NCBI RefSeq assembly: GCF_017743935.1
Contig: NZ_JAGHRE010000012.1
Span: 56,526 to 120,525, forward strand
Direction of reading: 5' to 3'
DNA length: 64,000 bases
Source of the DNA: Tropicibacter sp. R16_0
GTDB lineage: Bacteria; Pseudomonadota; Alphaproteobacteria; Rhodobacterales; Rhodobacteraceae
Positions within the stretch are counted from its first letter, which is position 1. Each line of letters opens with the position of its first letter. The notes beneath the pieces are model-generated. The model was not told the DNA's origin, did not search any database, and saw nothing but the letters and a program-made list of their open reading frames with translations. The position numbers and the translations under genes were made by a program. Below, in pieces: positions 29,815 through 37,814 of the stretch.

Positions 29815-30576
29815 ATGCATCTCGAACGATTAGCGCTGATTTTGGAGATCGTGGGTCAAAAAGAACGCGCGTCTGTAACGGATATCTGTGCCCAGTCCGA
29901 TCTTCCCAAACCTACAGCCTACAGGCTGGTTCAAGACCTCGTTTCGTCTGGCCTACTTGAATCACCAACTCGCGGTGAGTTTGCAATTGGGACAAGACTG
30001 AAGCGTATCACGCTGAGCGATCACTCTGATCCCGCTCTTTTGCAAGTGATTGCGCCTGCGCTCTCCGGCGCCGCGAATGATCATGGCGCTGCGTTTTTCT
30101 TGTCTCGACTGCGGGGTCATTGGGTCGAGATTATTCATGTGGAGACACCGCAGACAGGCGTGTCTTTTCTTCATCCGGGTTTGGGCAAACGACCAATGCA
30201 CGCTTGCTCTTGCGCCAAGGCAATCGCCGCTGTGTCGCCTGAACTGCTGTCTCATGACGAACTGAAGGGGCAGCTCAAGCGATATACAGAGCGTACCATT
30301 ACAAGCCGAGAGGACCTGGCCGCGGAACTCGAGGCCATTCGGGTCAAAGGGTATGCCGAATGTGTCGAAGAGTTGGAGCGTGGGATCAGCTCTGTGGCAA
30401 CAACACTGAAAAAAACAGGTGTTGGTGCGACGCTGTCAATCGGCGCCACAGCGTCCCTTCGGGTGTTTACACCTTCGAAACGAGAAAAGATTGGTCGTAC
30501 ACTTACAACAATGTCACACGAACTTGCACGTGCGCTAGGATGGGGTGAAGCAGATAAAGAAAGGATACCCGCTTAG
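29815..30576 (+). CDS. IclR family transcriptional regulator
   Basis: 253 residues. N-terminal winged helix (SVTDICAQSDLPKPTAYRLV at about 20-39) and C-terminal IclR effector domain with KRPMHACSCAKAIAA and the SSVATTLKKT segment. Start: ATG at 29815; a TTG eight codons earlier is possible. It is divergent from the MtoX-like operon with a 70-base AT-rich gap, so it probably controls that operon; the small monooxygenase-like gene follows it in the same direction. Confidence 0.88.
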   Translation: MHLERLALILEIVGQKERASVTDICAQSDLPKPTAYRLVQDLVSSGLLESPTRGEFAIGTRLKRITLSDHSDPALLQVIAPALSGAANDHGAAFFLSRLRGHWVEIIHVETPQTGVSFLHPGLGKRPMHACSCAKAIAAVSPELLSHDELKGQLKRYTERTITSREDLAAELEAIRVKGYAECVEELERGISSVATTLKKTGVGATLSIGATASLRVFTPSKREKIGRTLTTMSHELARALGWGEADKERIPA

Positions 30577-30672
30577 GTTCATGGGTATCGCAGTGCTGTA
30601 GGTTAACGGCATCCAGCAGGACAGGTGTATTTTGCGACCTTCGCCGCTTTTAGGTCAATGAGGGAGACAAAA

Positions 30673-31026
30673 ATGGACGATGCAATGTTTGGTGGGTTCT
30701 TCGTGATCAACGTAATACCTGAGTATCGGCAGCCCTTTTTGGACGCCAGCATCTTCCAAGCGCAAGATGTTGTCAGTGAAGAACCCGAAGTTTTCCAGTT
30801 TCATATTATGGTGGATGAGACAAACCCAAATCGTTTCTATCTCTACGAAGTGTTCAGAAACGAAGCCGCGGTCCAAGATCATTGGGAATCTGAAACCTTC
30901 AATAACTGGTTGAACACTGTCCGAAAGATGCTCGATGGTGAGATCGAACTTGTTGCCAGGATGCGCTCGCTTTTTCCGACGCCGAAAGGTTTCGAGGCGC
31001 AAAAAGCAAGCCTGCTACTATGGTAA
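30673..31026 (+). CDS. Antibiotic biosynthesis monooxygenase (ABM) domain protein
   Basis: 117 residues. Dimeric alpha/beta barrel of the ABM/YgiN type: FVINVIPEYRQPFLDAS, PEVFQFHIMVDETNPNRFYLYEVFRNEAAVQDH and a short C-terminal extension. Such proteins are cofactor-free quinol or heme-type oxygenases, or only small-molecule binders. The ATG at 30673 has GAGGGAGAC upstream. It lies 97 bases after iclR and may belong to the MtoX-like cluster; exact substrate unknown. Confidence 0.78.
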   Translation: MDDAMFGGFFVINVIPEYRQPFLDASIFQAQDVVSEEPEVFQFHIMVDETNPNRFYLYEVFRNEAAVQDHWESETFNNWLNTVRKMLDGEIELVARMRSLFPTPKGFEAQKASLLLW

Positions 31027-31399
31027 AATTGACCGCCGTTTGAGATTCTCGTCCGTGCGAGAACATTACGGATTTTGGTTCTGGTCCGCTTTGGGCTCGG
31101 AGCGGACGTCCGCTGCTCCATGCTTGGATGGCTGCTGGCAGCCCTTTTTGGTCATTCGCAGAAGGCAATGCACGCCCTCCGTTGCAGATACGAAATGTCA
31201 GGGGCATTTTCCTAAAATCGGGCTGTCGATGGTGAAATTGGGATTGTGCTGATGCCGCCGCCGCGCCGATGTCAGCGAAGCGCAGGTAGCGTGCACTGCA
31301 AAGTTGCGATTAGTGGTCGCGATTTTCGCTCAAAGATTTTATCCATCGGATGAACTACCGTGTTTTCGGTGTTTATTGTGATTAATAAGGGACACTGCG
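31027..31399. other. Intergenic region in the island with GTCCGCTTTGGG-type sequence
   Basis: No gene seen. Contains GTCCGCTTTGGGC and GAGCGGACGTCCGCTG at about 31087-31118, resembling short GCGGACA/TGTCCGC sequences found in other accessory gaps of this window. The right end (GTGATTAATAAGGGACA) carries the ribosome binding site of the next gene. Confidence 0.5.
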
Positions 31400-31960
31400 A
31401 TGATCGAAGACGGTGCAGTAAATTGGGGTGATGGTGGATCGAAACCAGTGGCTGACGGCTTCGATATGGAGGCCCGAGAGAAGTCAATCTACGAGTGGGT
31501 GAGGCAGGTGCGCGGTGGGGTGCTTGGTGGCGCTTTCACTGTCGAGCGGCACCTGAGCGCAGCCATTACCTATTTCATGCTGGGCGACCGTATTGAGCGA
31601 GAAGATGTGCAATCCGCCTTTAATGAGGGATTGCTGGCCCCGCTCACCTTTGATCGGCGGATCAATCTAGTATCGCTGATTGCACCTCACTTTATGACCG
31701 AGGACAAAGCTAAGACTCTTAAGGGCGATTTGAACGAACTGCGTACCATTCGCAATTCTATGGCGCACAAGCCGTTTTGGTTCCATCCGGAACTGAACGA
31801 CATGGGTGAGGTGTTCAATCTTGTACCGATGATTCAACGTGGCAAAGCACCGGTCGCACTTACAACTGAATTCATTGCGAACCTCAACGAGCGGATCGCT
31901 AGCCTTATCGAACAAAGCTCAAAGCTCGCTGAGGCCGCCGGAGAGCGAGAGATGGGCTAG
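31400..31960 (+). CDS. Uncharacterised protein with HEPN-like RNxxxH motif
   Basis: 186 residues, no family recognised with confidence. The helical protein has RTIRNSMAHKPF at about residues 114-125: R-N-S-M-A-H matches the RN-x3-H motif of HEPN RNases and related alpha-helical domains (including MltR-like proteins). No transmembrane helix or signal. It stands alone in an AT-richer stretch of the island between an IclR/ABM pair and an opposite-strand TPR-like gene. It may be a defence or toxin-type protein or a non-catalytic HEPN; the sequence does not decide. Confidence 0.7.
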   Translation: MIEDGAVNWGDGGSKPVADGFDMEAREKSIYEWVRQVRGGVLGGAFTVERHLSAAITYFMLGDRIEREDVQSAFNEGLLAPLTFDRRINLVSLIAPHFMTEDKAKTLKGDLNELRTIRNSMAHKPFWFHPELNDMGEVFNLVPMIQRGKAPVALTTEFIANLNERIASLIEQSSKLAEAAGEREMG

Positions 31961-32197
31961 CGAACTATTATTTGCACTTTGCACCTCCAGCCCAGCCGCC
32001 CCTGGGACCTACATTTTGGATGCGCTGACCGCGAATGTCGCAGCCCAAAGCGGTCACGGGGCTAGCGGATTTAGTCAAGGACGCCACCAAGATGCCGTTC
32101 GCTAAATGTGTAGTATTGGTTCCTCTGTGCAGTGGGATTGTGCGGAGACCAGAATTTGTAATAGTATACTCAGCTAGTCGTGTCAGGCAGCTCAATA

Positions 32198-33322
32198 TCA
32201 AACTCCTAGTTTTATTCGAACAAAACCTTTCCCATCCCAATCAACCCAGTTTGGGACGAAGCCAGCCTTCCGATAATTAAACTCGTACCTTCCTCTGTAT
32301 TTGTTAAGAATTGGAAAAGCTTCAGTTAGCTCAGGGTATTCTGCAAGCCAAGTAATCACGAACGCACAAATCCGGTAAGTGATGTCGTGCTTTATGTCAT
32401 CGTTTACAAGTAGTTTCAGGTTTCCTGATTTACCCTCTCCATGCTCCCTCTCGATCCTATCTTGAGATGCGGCATGGGCACCATCGGCGTTGGCGAGTGT
32501 TTTGATTACTTCACCAATGGTCTGTCTTTTTCCGACGAACACGATTGGCTGTTCTAACCAATCTTGAATAGAGTAGAGGGTGTCTGGTCGTGCTGTAAGT
32601 GACTCAAAACCCATTGATATACTAATGTCCAGCTTGATGCCTTCCGGCAAATCCGCCCCTGGATTATGGCCGACAATTGATGGGAAAAGAATGTTCAAGC
32701 CGCATCGCTTACTCAGTAACGGCTGAGTACCCTTTGTCTTTTCTTGGAGCAATTTGCGCAGATCAACCATTAAAGTCTCAGCAAAGGCAGGCTTGATTTC
32801 CGATTGTGAAAGGACACTGTCTATGCGCTCCAAACATCTTGCAATCTGATCCAAATCCCGTTGATCTTGCGTCAGCACACCCCTGGCATCCGAATACTCA
32901 AGGTAAATCTCTTGAAATAAGTCATGCGCTTCCTCATGGTCGCCTGACTCCTTTGCTGGGAACATATACATGCTGATTCCCATAGCTAGTAAAGATACAC
33001 ACCCTATTTGAGGTTGAAGCCTCATTGGCTTACCGTCTCGGATCATCTCTAACAGCCTGGAGAGAGCCACCTTGGCTTCGGGTATGTTTTTACTCTCTAG
33101 CTGACGCAAACCATAGAAGTACAATACCTTAGGGTGGTTTGGATCGATGTTCTGCATCGCTCCAATTATGTTGTCAGCATCCTCATATTTCTTGCTATTT
33201 AACAAGCCTTGGACAACGCCGGAGATTGCCTCCATCACTTCGGGGTATGCGTCGTAAACCTTACGAAATAGACTTTCGTCTTCTAGTAGTCGTTCATAGG
33301 TAATTGGTGTACCTTTTGTCAT
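32198..33322 (-). CDS. Uncharacterised protein with TPR-like N-terminal half
   Basis: 374 residues, AT-richer than its surroundings. The N-terminal part (about residues 25-125) has helical repeats reminiscent of tetratricopeptide units: GLLNSKKYEDADNIIGAMQ and FYGLRQLESKNIPEAKVALS. The C-terminal part has no recognised domain and ends in aromatic-rich sequence. No signal peptide. Its base composition and place in the island suggest horizontal acquisition; function unknown. Confidence 0.65.
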   Translation of the reverse strand: MTKGTPITYERLLEDESLFRKVYDAYPEVMEAISGVVQGLLNSKKYEDADNIIGAMQNIDPNHPKVLYFYGLRQLESKNIPEAKVALSRLLEMIRDGKPMRLQPQIGCVSLLAMGISMYMFPAKESGDHEEAHDLFQEIYLEYSDARGVLTQDQRDLDQIARCLERIDSVLSQSEIKPAFAETLMVDLRKLLQEKTKGTQPLLSKRCGLNILFPSIVGHNPGADLPEGIKLDISISMGFESLTARPDTLYSIQDWLEQPIVFVGKRQTIGEVIKTLANADGAHAASQDRIEREHGEGKSGNLKLLVNDDIKHDITYRICAFVITWLAEYPELTEAFPILNKYRGRYEFNYRKAGFVPNWVDWDGKGFVRIKLGV

Positions 33323-33383
33323 GCGGTAATCTCGTTTGGATATTCAAAATACGTTTCTTGAAAGCGTAGACTAGAGTCGGGCC

Positions 33384-33500
33384 TCACAGCCAGAAAATAT
33401 CGATTGCGGCTAGGGCGATGGCTGGCAAGAAGTCCTTCGGGCTGTCATCGTAATGCATTGCCACACGTCGGCAATGGGTTGCGGCCCACGTCTTTGCCAC
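33384..33500 (-). pseudogene. IS5-like transposase C-terminal fragment
   Basis: The last 38 codons of this frame (HCRRVAMHYDDSPKDFLPAI, then AIDIFWL) resemble the C-terminus of IS5-group transposases, where HCRR-x-A-x-RYD is followed by a Leu/Ala-rich helix ending in a WL. The upstream part of the frame does not look like transposase and contains the dispersed GTCCGCTTTGGG sequence. Judged a small remnant; no inverted repeats identified. Confidence 0.45.
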
Positions 33501-33805
33501 TCGGGGAGTCAACCCGGTCAATGCTGTTTGCAGCTCAAGGCTGATACCCTGACCAATACCAAGGTCTAGTTTGGGAAATGGCATAGACTTTGCAAAGTTC
33601 GCAACCTGCGCATAGCCGCCGTTGCCGTTAGTCATCGATGCGGACATTTTTGCATTCAAGTGGCCTATGATCGGTTTCCACCCAAAGCGGACATGAATGG
33701 TCACCAAAAGTTTCGAATAGCCACCACGCGGGAAGGGCGGATAGCCGACTTTCTCTACGAGCGCATCGACCCAATCAAAAACTTCAAAAGCGGACATACA
33801 CTTGT

Positions 33806-34300
33806 TCAGTCAGCAGTGTTTTGCGGCTTGACCGTCAGATCGAGCGTATCGGCGAGATCGTGCTGCGCCACGCTTTCAAAAACGATTGAGGTCTCGATCC
33901 GGCTGATCTCTTCGCGCGAGGAGAACCGCTCTACAACCAACCGGTGCAGGTGCGAGGTGTCCTTGGTCAGAACTTCCACCACCGCGTCAAAGCGACCGCT
34001 GATCATCCAACCTGCGCGCACTTCGGGAACTTTCAGGATCTCTCTGAGAATGCGGTCCAGGTCGGTTTTTTTATGTTCCGACATCTGGATGAACAAGAGC
34101 GCCTTCAGGGACAGGCCCAGCCGCTCCAGTCTAATATCGGTATAGGTTCCTGCGATCAAACCGCCCTCTTGAAGCCGCTTGAGTCGTTCATGCACGCTCG
34201 ATGCTGCCAAACCGACCTCATGCGAGAGTTCCTTGTTGGTCATCCGAGCATCTTTCGACAAAAGCGCCAGAATGCGTCGATCTGTTCGGTCAATGTCCAT
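33806..34300 (-). CDS. Lrp/AsnC family regulator
   Basis: 164 residues. HTH (ELSHEVGLAASSVHERLKRL at about 24-43) and a C-terminal RAM domain. The ATG at 34300 has GAGGG upstream; a GTG two codons earlier is possible. It is divergent from a LysE exporter gene, the standard arrangement for an Lrp regulator that senses the exported amino acid. Two similar palindrome-like sites lie between them at 34367-34401. Confidence 0.88.
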   Translation of the reverse strand: MDIDRTDRRILALLSKDARMTNKELSHEVGLAASSVHERLKRLQEGGLIAGTYTDIRLERLGLSLKALLFIQMSEHKKTDLDRILREILKVPEVRAGWMISGRFDAVVEVLTKDTSHLHRLVVERFSSREEISRIETSIVFESVAQHDLADTLDLTVKPQNTAD

Positions 34301-34366
34301 TTTCACCCTCTATTTCCGAATTCACTTCGGTAGATACTCTCAAGGCTGATATTTAGACATATATCA

Positions 34367-34401
34367 CGGTAAATTTGCCGAAGATGGTTCGGTAATTTGC
34401 C
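34367..34401. promoter_or_regulatory. Tandem GGTAA(A)TTTGCC sites, candidate Lrp operator
   Basis: CGGTAAATTTGCC (34367-34379) and CGGTAATTTGCC (34390-34401) repeat in the same orientation 23 bases apart, each nearly palindromic around AATT. They sit in the divergent promoter region of the Lrp and LysE genes. Confidence 0.55.
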
Positions 34402-34437
34402 TTACATAGCTACAACTATTCGATGTAGAAGGTGACC

Positions 34438-35028
34438 ATGGAAGTTTCGGCATTCTTCGTCTTCGCGCTCATCGCGTCAGTAACCTCGGGCCCATCCAAT
34501 GTAGTGCTGACAACGGTCGGCGCGCAGGTGGGCGTCCTGCGCGGAATGCCCGCGTTGATAGGGACCGCCCTGGGAACCGGGCTGATCCTGTTTGTCGTTG
34601 GCTTTGGCCTGGGCGCGACCATCCTGGAAAACCATGTGGTGTTGATGGTGCTGCGCATTGTGGGCATGGGCGCCATTCTTTGGCTGGCCTGGATGATCGC
34701 TACCGCCCCCGTATCCGCTGAGACCGCTAATCAAGAGGGCGAGATGAGGTTTGGTTTCCTGCCCGCGATGCTGCTTCAATGGGTCAATCCGAAGGCATGG
34801 ATCGTTTCCGTCTCGATTGTCGGGACCTTCATGGCCGTCGAAGGATCGGGCTTTGAACAGGCCGCAGAGTTGAGCCTGGTCTTCATCCTCGCTGCCTGTA
34901 TCGGCTGCTTTCCCTGGCTCGCAAGTGGCGCGGCCCTGCGTGCCCTTCTGCAACACCCAACCATCGCCCGCCTGTTCAACATAGCGCTTGGCCTTGGCCT
35001 CGCCGCGTCGATGATTACGCTGATTTAA
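34438..35028 (+). CDS. LysE family amino-acid exporter
   Basis: 196 residues with about six membrane helices. RhtB/LysE features: the N-terminal helix with SVTSGPSNVVLTTVGAQVG at about 15-33 and LLQWVNPKAWIV at about 110-121 (the family's NPKAW motif). It exports amino acids across the inner membrane; the substrate cannot be inferred. ATG at 34438 is favoured over a GTG at 34432 because AAGGTG then serves as ribosome binding site. It heads an operon with DUF2000 and the broken maoC. Confidence 0.87.
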   Translation: MEVSAFFVFALIASVTSGPSNVVLTTVGAQVGVLRGMPALIGTALGTGLILFVVGFGLGATILENHVVLMVLRIVGMGAILWLAWMIATAPVSAETANQEGEMRFGFLPAMLLQWVNPKAWIVSVSIVGTFMAVEGSGFEQAAELSLVFILAACIGCFPWLASGAALRALLQHPTIARLFNIALGLGLAASMITLI

Positions 35029-35043
35029 CAAGGACCGACTGAA

Positions 35044-35451
35044 ATGTTCGACACAAAGATCGCCATCATCGTCCGCGATGACCTCGCCACCTGGCAAAAG
35101 CTCAATGTGACGGCCTTTCTAATGAGCGGCATCACCGGTGCCAACCCCGATCTGATCGGCGCCCCTTATGAAGACTGCGATGGCAATGCCCATCTGCCGA
35201 TGTCAGTGCAGCCGGTGATCGTGCTGACCGGGCCGACCAATGTGCTGACCAACATCCGCAACCGCGCCCGGACGCGCGGCGTCGACACCGTCGCCTATGT
35301 CGAAGAGATGTTCGCCACCGGTCATGATGACGCCAACCGCGCCGTGTTTGCCGAACATGGCCCGGATGAGTCAAACACCGTGGGGATCGCCCTGCGTGCT
35401 GACAAGAAAATCGTCGACAAGATCACCAAAGGAGCAAAGATGCTTGGTTGA
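35044..35451 (+). CDS. DUF2000 domain protein
   Basis: 135 residues matching the DUF2000 pattern (KIAIIVRDDLATWQKLNVTAFLMSG near the N-terminus, PYEDCDGNAHLPM in the middle, LRADKKIVDKITKG at the end). The family has a peptidyl-tRNA-hydrolase-like fold with no assigned activity. It lies 15 bases after the LysE gene and overlaps the following frame. Confidence 0.82.
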   Translation: MFDTKIAIIVRDDLATWQKLNVTAFLMSGITGANPDLIGAPYEDCDGNAHLPMSVQPVIVLTGPTNVLTNIRNRARTRGVDTVAYVEEMFATGHDDANRAVFAEHGPDESNTVGIALRADKKIVDKITKGAKMLG

Positions 35452-35871
35452 ACAGAAGGCATTGAGCGTCGGAGAGAGCGTCACCAGCAGGTCGGCGCGG
35501 CTAACCCGAGAGGCCGCCATCGGCTTTGCGCAGGAATTTGACCCGCAACCGATGCATATTGACGAAGCTGCCGCGCAGGACGGGTTTTTTGCAAGTTGGT
35601 GGCCAGTGGCTGGCATGCCCTCGCATTGACCATGCGTCTTGCGGTCGAGACCCGCCCTTTTGGCGATGCCCCGCTGATTGGTGCCGAGCTTGGCCAGATA
35701 CGGTTCACCCAACCAATCCTGCCGGAAACCGACCTGTGCGTTCGCATCACCTTTGAAGCCATCGAAGAGGGGCATGGGCAGCGCAGCTACAATATGCTAA
35801 AGGTAGAAACACTCGACGCGGCGTCTGGTGACACCCTGATCCGTCAGCGATGGCGGATGCTGCGCACCTGA
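35444..35871 (+). pseudogene. MaoC-like hydratase gene with a frameshift
   Basis: The first frame reads VGESVTSRSARLTREAAIGF, then FDPQPMHIDEAAA and DGFFAS (to about 35595); the second continues VASGWHALALTMRLAVETRP and ends near 35871 with TLIRQRWRMLRT. Together they make one hotdog-fold MaoC-like protein of about 140 residues, with the hydratase signature D-P-Q-P-M-H intact. Loss of one T in the run near 35596 would explain the shift (expected FASLVASGWH). Either a real inactivation or a sequence error. The start is probably the TTG at 35444, overlapping DUF2000. Confidence 0.75.
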
Positions 35872-35969
35872 CCGATGAGCGGAAATAATGGACGGGCTGT
35901 GCAGGGCATAATGGTCTGCAATTACGGGCCGCGTTGCGGCATTCTGGATGTTGATCCAACGGCGGGTTT

Positions 35970-35991
35970 GGGCCGTCCGCTAGGACGGCCC
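35970..35991. terminator. Perfect GC-rich hairpin between maoC remnant and integrase
   Basis: GGGCCGTCC-GCTA-GGACGGCCC, nine pairs with a four-base loop, 6 bases beyond the integrase stop. It may end transcription from both sides. Confidence 0.65.
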
Positions 35992-35997
35992 TTGTGG

Positions 35998-36630
35998 TTA
36001 GATTTCAACGGCTTCCGATATAGCCAACGCATCTTCGAGCTCGACACCAAGATATCGAACGGTGCTATCCATCTTCGTGTGGCCGAGCAAAAGCTGCACC
36101 GCTCGCAAATTTCCAGTCTTGCGATAGATGTGCGCGACCTTGGTTCTCCGCATCGAATGCGTGCCAAATGATGTAGGATCGAGCCCGATGGATATGACCC
36201 AATCGAGAACCAAGCGTGCGTATTGACGGGTCGAAATATGCAACCGTTCGTGAAACCGTCCGGGCCACAGATATTCCGAACCAACCATCAGCGGCTCCTG
36301 CATCCATCGCAGAATTGACTTGCGCGTGCCTTCGGTAATTTCAAACCGCACTGGTCGCTGCGTTTTACTTTGAATGATTGATGCACGCTCTTTGACCTGA
36401 CCCGAGGCGTAGATGTCCGCGACCTTCAGTTTCACCAGATCACAACCGCGAAGCTTGCTGTCAATTGCAAGATTGAACAAAGCCAGATCACGGTGGTTCT
36501 CGGCGATTTCCAGCCGCACTCGGATGGCCCAAACATGTTTTGGCATCAGAGGGCGTTTTTGCCCAACGACGCGGCCTTTGTTCCATGCTGGTCGGCACGC
36601 ACGGATGGCAGGTAAGTTTGCAATGGTCAT
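35998..36630 (-). CDS. Compact tyrosine-type site-specific recombinase
   Basis: 210 residues: only the catalytic domain, with a short N-terminal PAWNKGRVVGQKRPLMPKHV stretch. Catalytic residues seen: Arg in IDSKLRGCDL (about 78), H-x-x-R in THSMRRTKVAH (about 163-173), His in LLGHTKMDST (about 190) and Tyr in VRYLGV (about 199). Such single-domain recombinases occur in many proteobacteria, often in several copies, and resemble inversion-type (FimB-like) or integron-independent enzymes. Start at 36630; an N-terminal extension to 36765 lacks support. Intact, unlike the integrase at 26476. Confidence 0.88.
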   Translation of the reverse strand: MTIANLPAIRACRPAWNKGRVVGQKRPLMPKHVWAIRVRLEIAENHRDLALFNLAIDSKLRGCDLVKLKVADIYASGQVKERASIIQSKTQRPVRFEITEGTRKSILRWMQEPLMVGSEYLWPGRFHERLHISTRQYARLVLDWVISIGLDPTSFGTHSMRRTKVAHIYRKTGNLRAVQLLLGHTKMDSTVRYLGVELEDALAISEAVEI

Positions 36631-37019
36631 GATGGTTCCTCCCATCCACCACGATCCACCACAGCGCCAACCAGACGTTGGCAACTCAGGATAACAAACT
36701 CGCGTGCATCTGCCGAGAAGGTCAGGTGAGAGCCCAACCTGTGAATTGACTTTTTTGCTGCGCACGCACGCGGCGCGAAAATCGCTGCACTTGCTCGGCT
36801 ACGGACGTTGCTGGGCGTCGGCGAAACAGGTCACTCATTCTTGCCGCAGCACAAATGGGGCGAGCAAGGGTCAAGTGCGGACAAAACTGCCATCGGACAT
36901 CAAGTTGTCAGTGACCGCTTCTGGTTCTACGCGCCCATCAAGCGCGACGCGTAATGCTGCAGCTTCTCGGTTTGCGCCGTTGGGAGCCCAGAAAAACGCA
37001 GCTGCTTTCGGCACGTCGC
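36631..37019. other. Gap between recombinase and HTH genes
   Basis: No gene can be supported. The minus strand has an open frame ending at a TGA at about 36871 (protein-like around FFWAPNGANREAAALRVALD) that would overlap the HTH gene out of frame and has no start. Contains AGTGCGGACAAAACTGCC at about 36881, a short sequence type shared with other accessory gaps. Confidence 0.4.
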
Positions 37020-37289
37020 TTATAGTGCATTCAGCCAGAAAAGAACCTTTTTGGGCTGCAAGTCGAGAAGCGCCAACAGTTTGAGTGCGGGGCCACCAGG
37101 ACGACGACTACCCACTTCCCAGCTGCGATAACCGACTTCGCTCATGCCAAATAGCTCGGCCATGTCTGGGCTGCTGAGTCCCAATTTCTTCCGAACAATC
37201 CTCGGCAAGAGGTCTTGCCGATTATCAGAGGTTTCATTGTCATCTTTAGGATGATTACCGGTGGCCTGCTGGAGTTCGGGATTGGTCAT
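37020..37289 (-). CDS. Small XRE-type helix-turn-helix protein
   Basis: 89 residues. The C-terminal half is a HTH of the antitoxin-like XRE type: VRKKLGLSSPDMAELFGMSE (about 40-59) then YRSWEVGSRRPGGPALKLL. The N-terminal part is polar and looks disordered. HigA/MqsA-like antitoxins end this way, but no toxin gene adjoins it, so a regulator role is equally possible. Same strand as the following HTH gene, 66 bases apart. Confidence 0.72.
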   Translation of the reverse strand: MTNPELQQATGNHPKDDNETSDNRQDLLPRIVRKKLGLSSPDMAELFGMSEVGYRSWEVGSRRPGGPALKLLALLDLQPKKVLFWLNAL

Positions 37290-37355
37290 GGTTCCTGCTC
37301 TTTCGTTTTTTGTTTGTGGTGAACTGCCGGACAAAGCAGCAAAGTTTCCCGCTGT

Positions 37356-37742
37356 TTAGAGAGCCCTCTGCAGCTGCTTCTCAATCGCGCCAAGTTTGCG
37401 CAAAGATTGCGAGAGTTCTGCCTTCAATTTGCGAATGTCGTGCAGGGACGAAGACAAATCCGCGCCGAGTTCAGGCGTTTCGACTGTTTCTGGCACACCG
37501 TCACCTTCTCCACTCAGAAGCCAAGTCAATGAGACTCCGAGAACGCCTGACATCATTTGCGCCTTGTTTGCGCGTGGCTCGGTCCGGTCGCCCTCCCAGG
37601 CCTGTACGGTTTTGAGCTTGACGCCCAACTGCCGGGCGAGATCCTTTTGGGTCAACCCCGTTGCTTCACGCGCAGCAACGACACGGTCTCCCAATGTGGT
37701 GGCTTCCTCAGCGCAATAGGCGGTGTCATTGTCAATCGTCAT
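37356..37742 (-). CDS. XRE family helix-turn-helix regulator with C-terminal coiled coil
   Basis: 128 residues. HTH at about residues 18-70 (REATGLTQKDLARQLGVKLK, then TVQAWEGDRTEPRANK), a linker, and a C-terminal stretch of heptad-like repeats (LHDIRKLKAELSQSLRKLGA) likely to form a coiled coil. Start at ATG 37742 (a TTG three codons upstream is possible). It lies 72 bases downstream of the ectA-like gene on the same strand, so it might be co-transcribed with it. Confidence 0.83.
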   Translation of the reverse strand: MTIDNDTAYCAEEATTLGDRVVAAREATGLTQKDLARQLGVKLKTVQAWEGDRTEPRANKAQMMSGVLGVSLTWLLSGEGDGVPETVETPELGADLSSSLHDIRKLKAELSQSLRKLGAIEKQLQRAL

Positions 37743-37814
37743 ATGGGTCAATCTGCTTTCGTTTCAGGTGCCTTGGGTTTGCACTACACTTATTAATTGA
37801 CGCGCGTTTCGGAC

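Noticed and set aside
33501..33797. N-terminal part of a 137-codon minus-strand frame
   Set aside because: Includes the dispersed GTCCGCTTTGGG sequence and has no homology; only the C-terminal part resembles a transposase.
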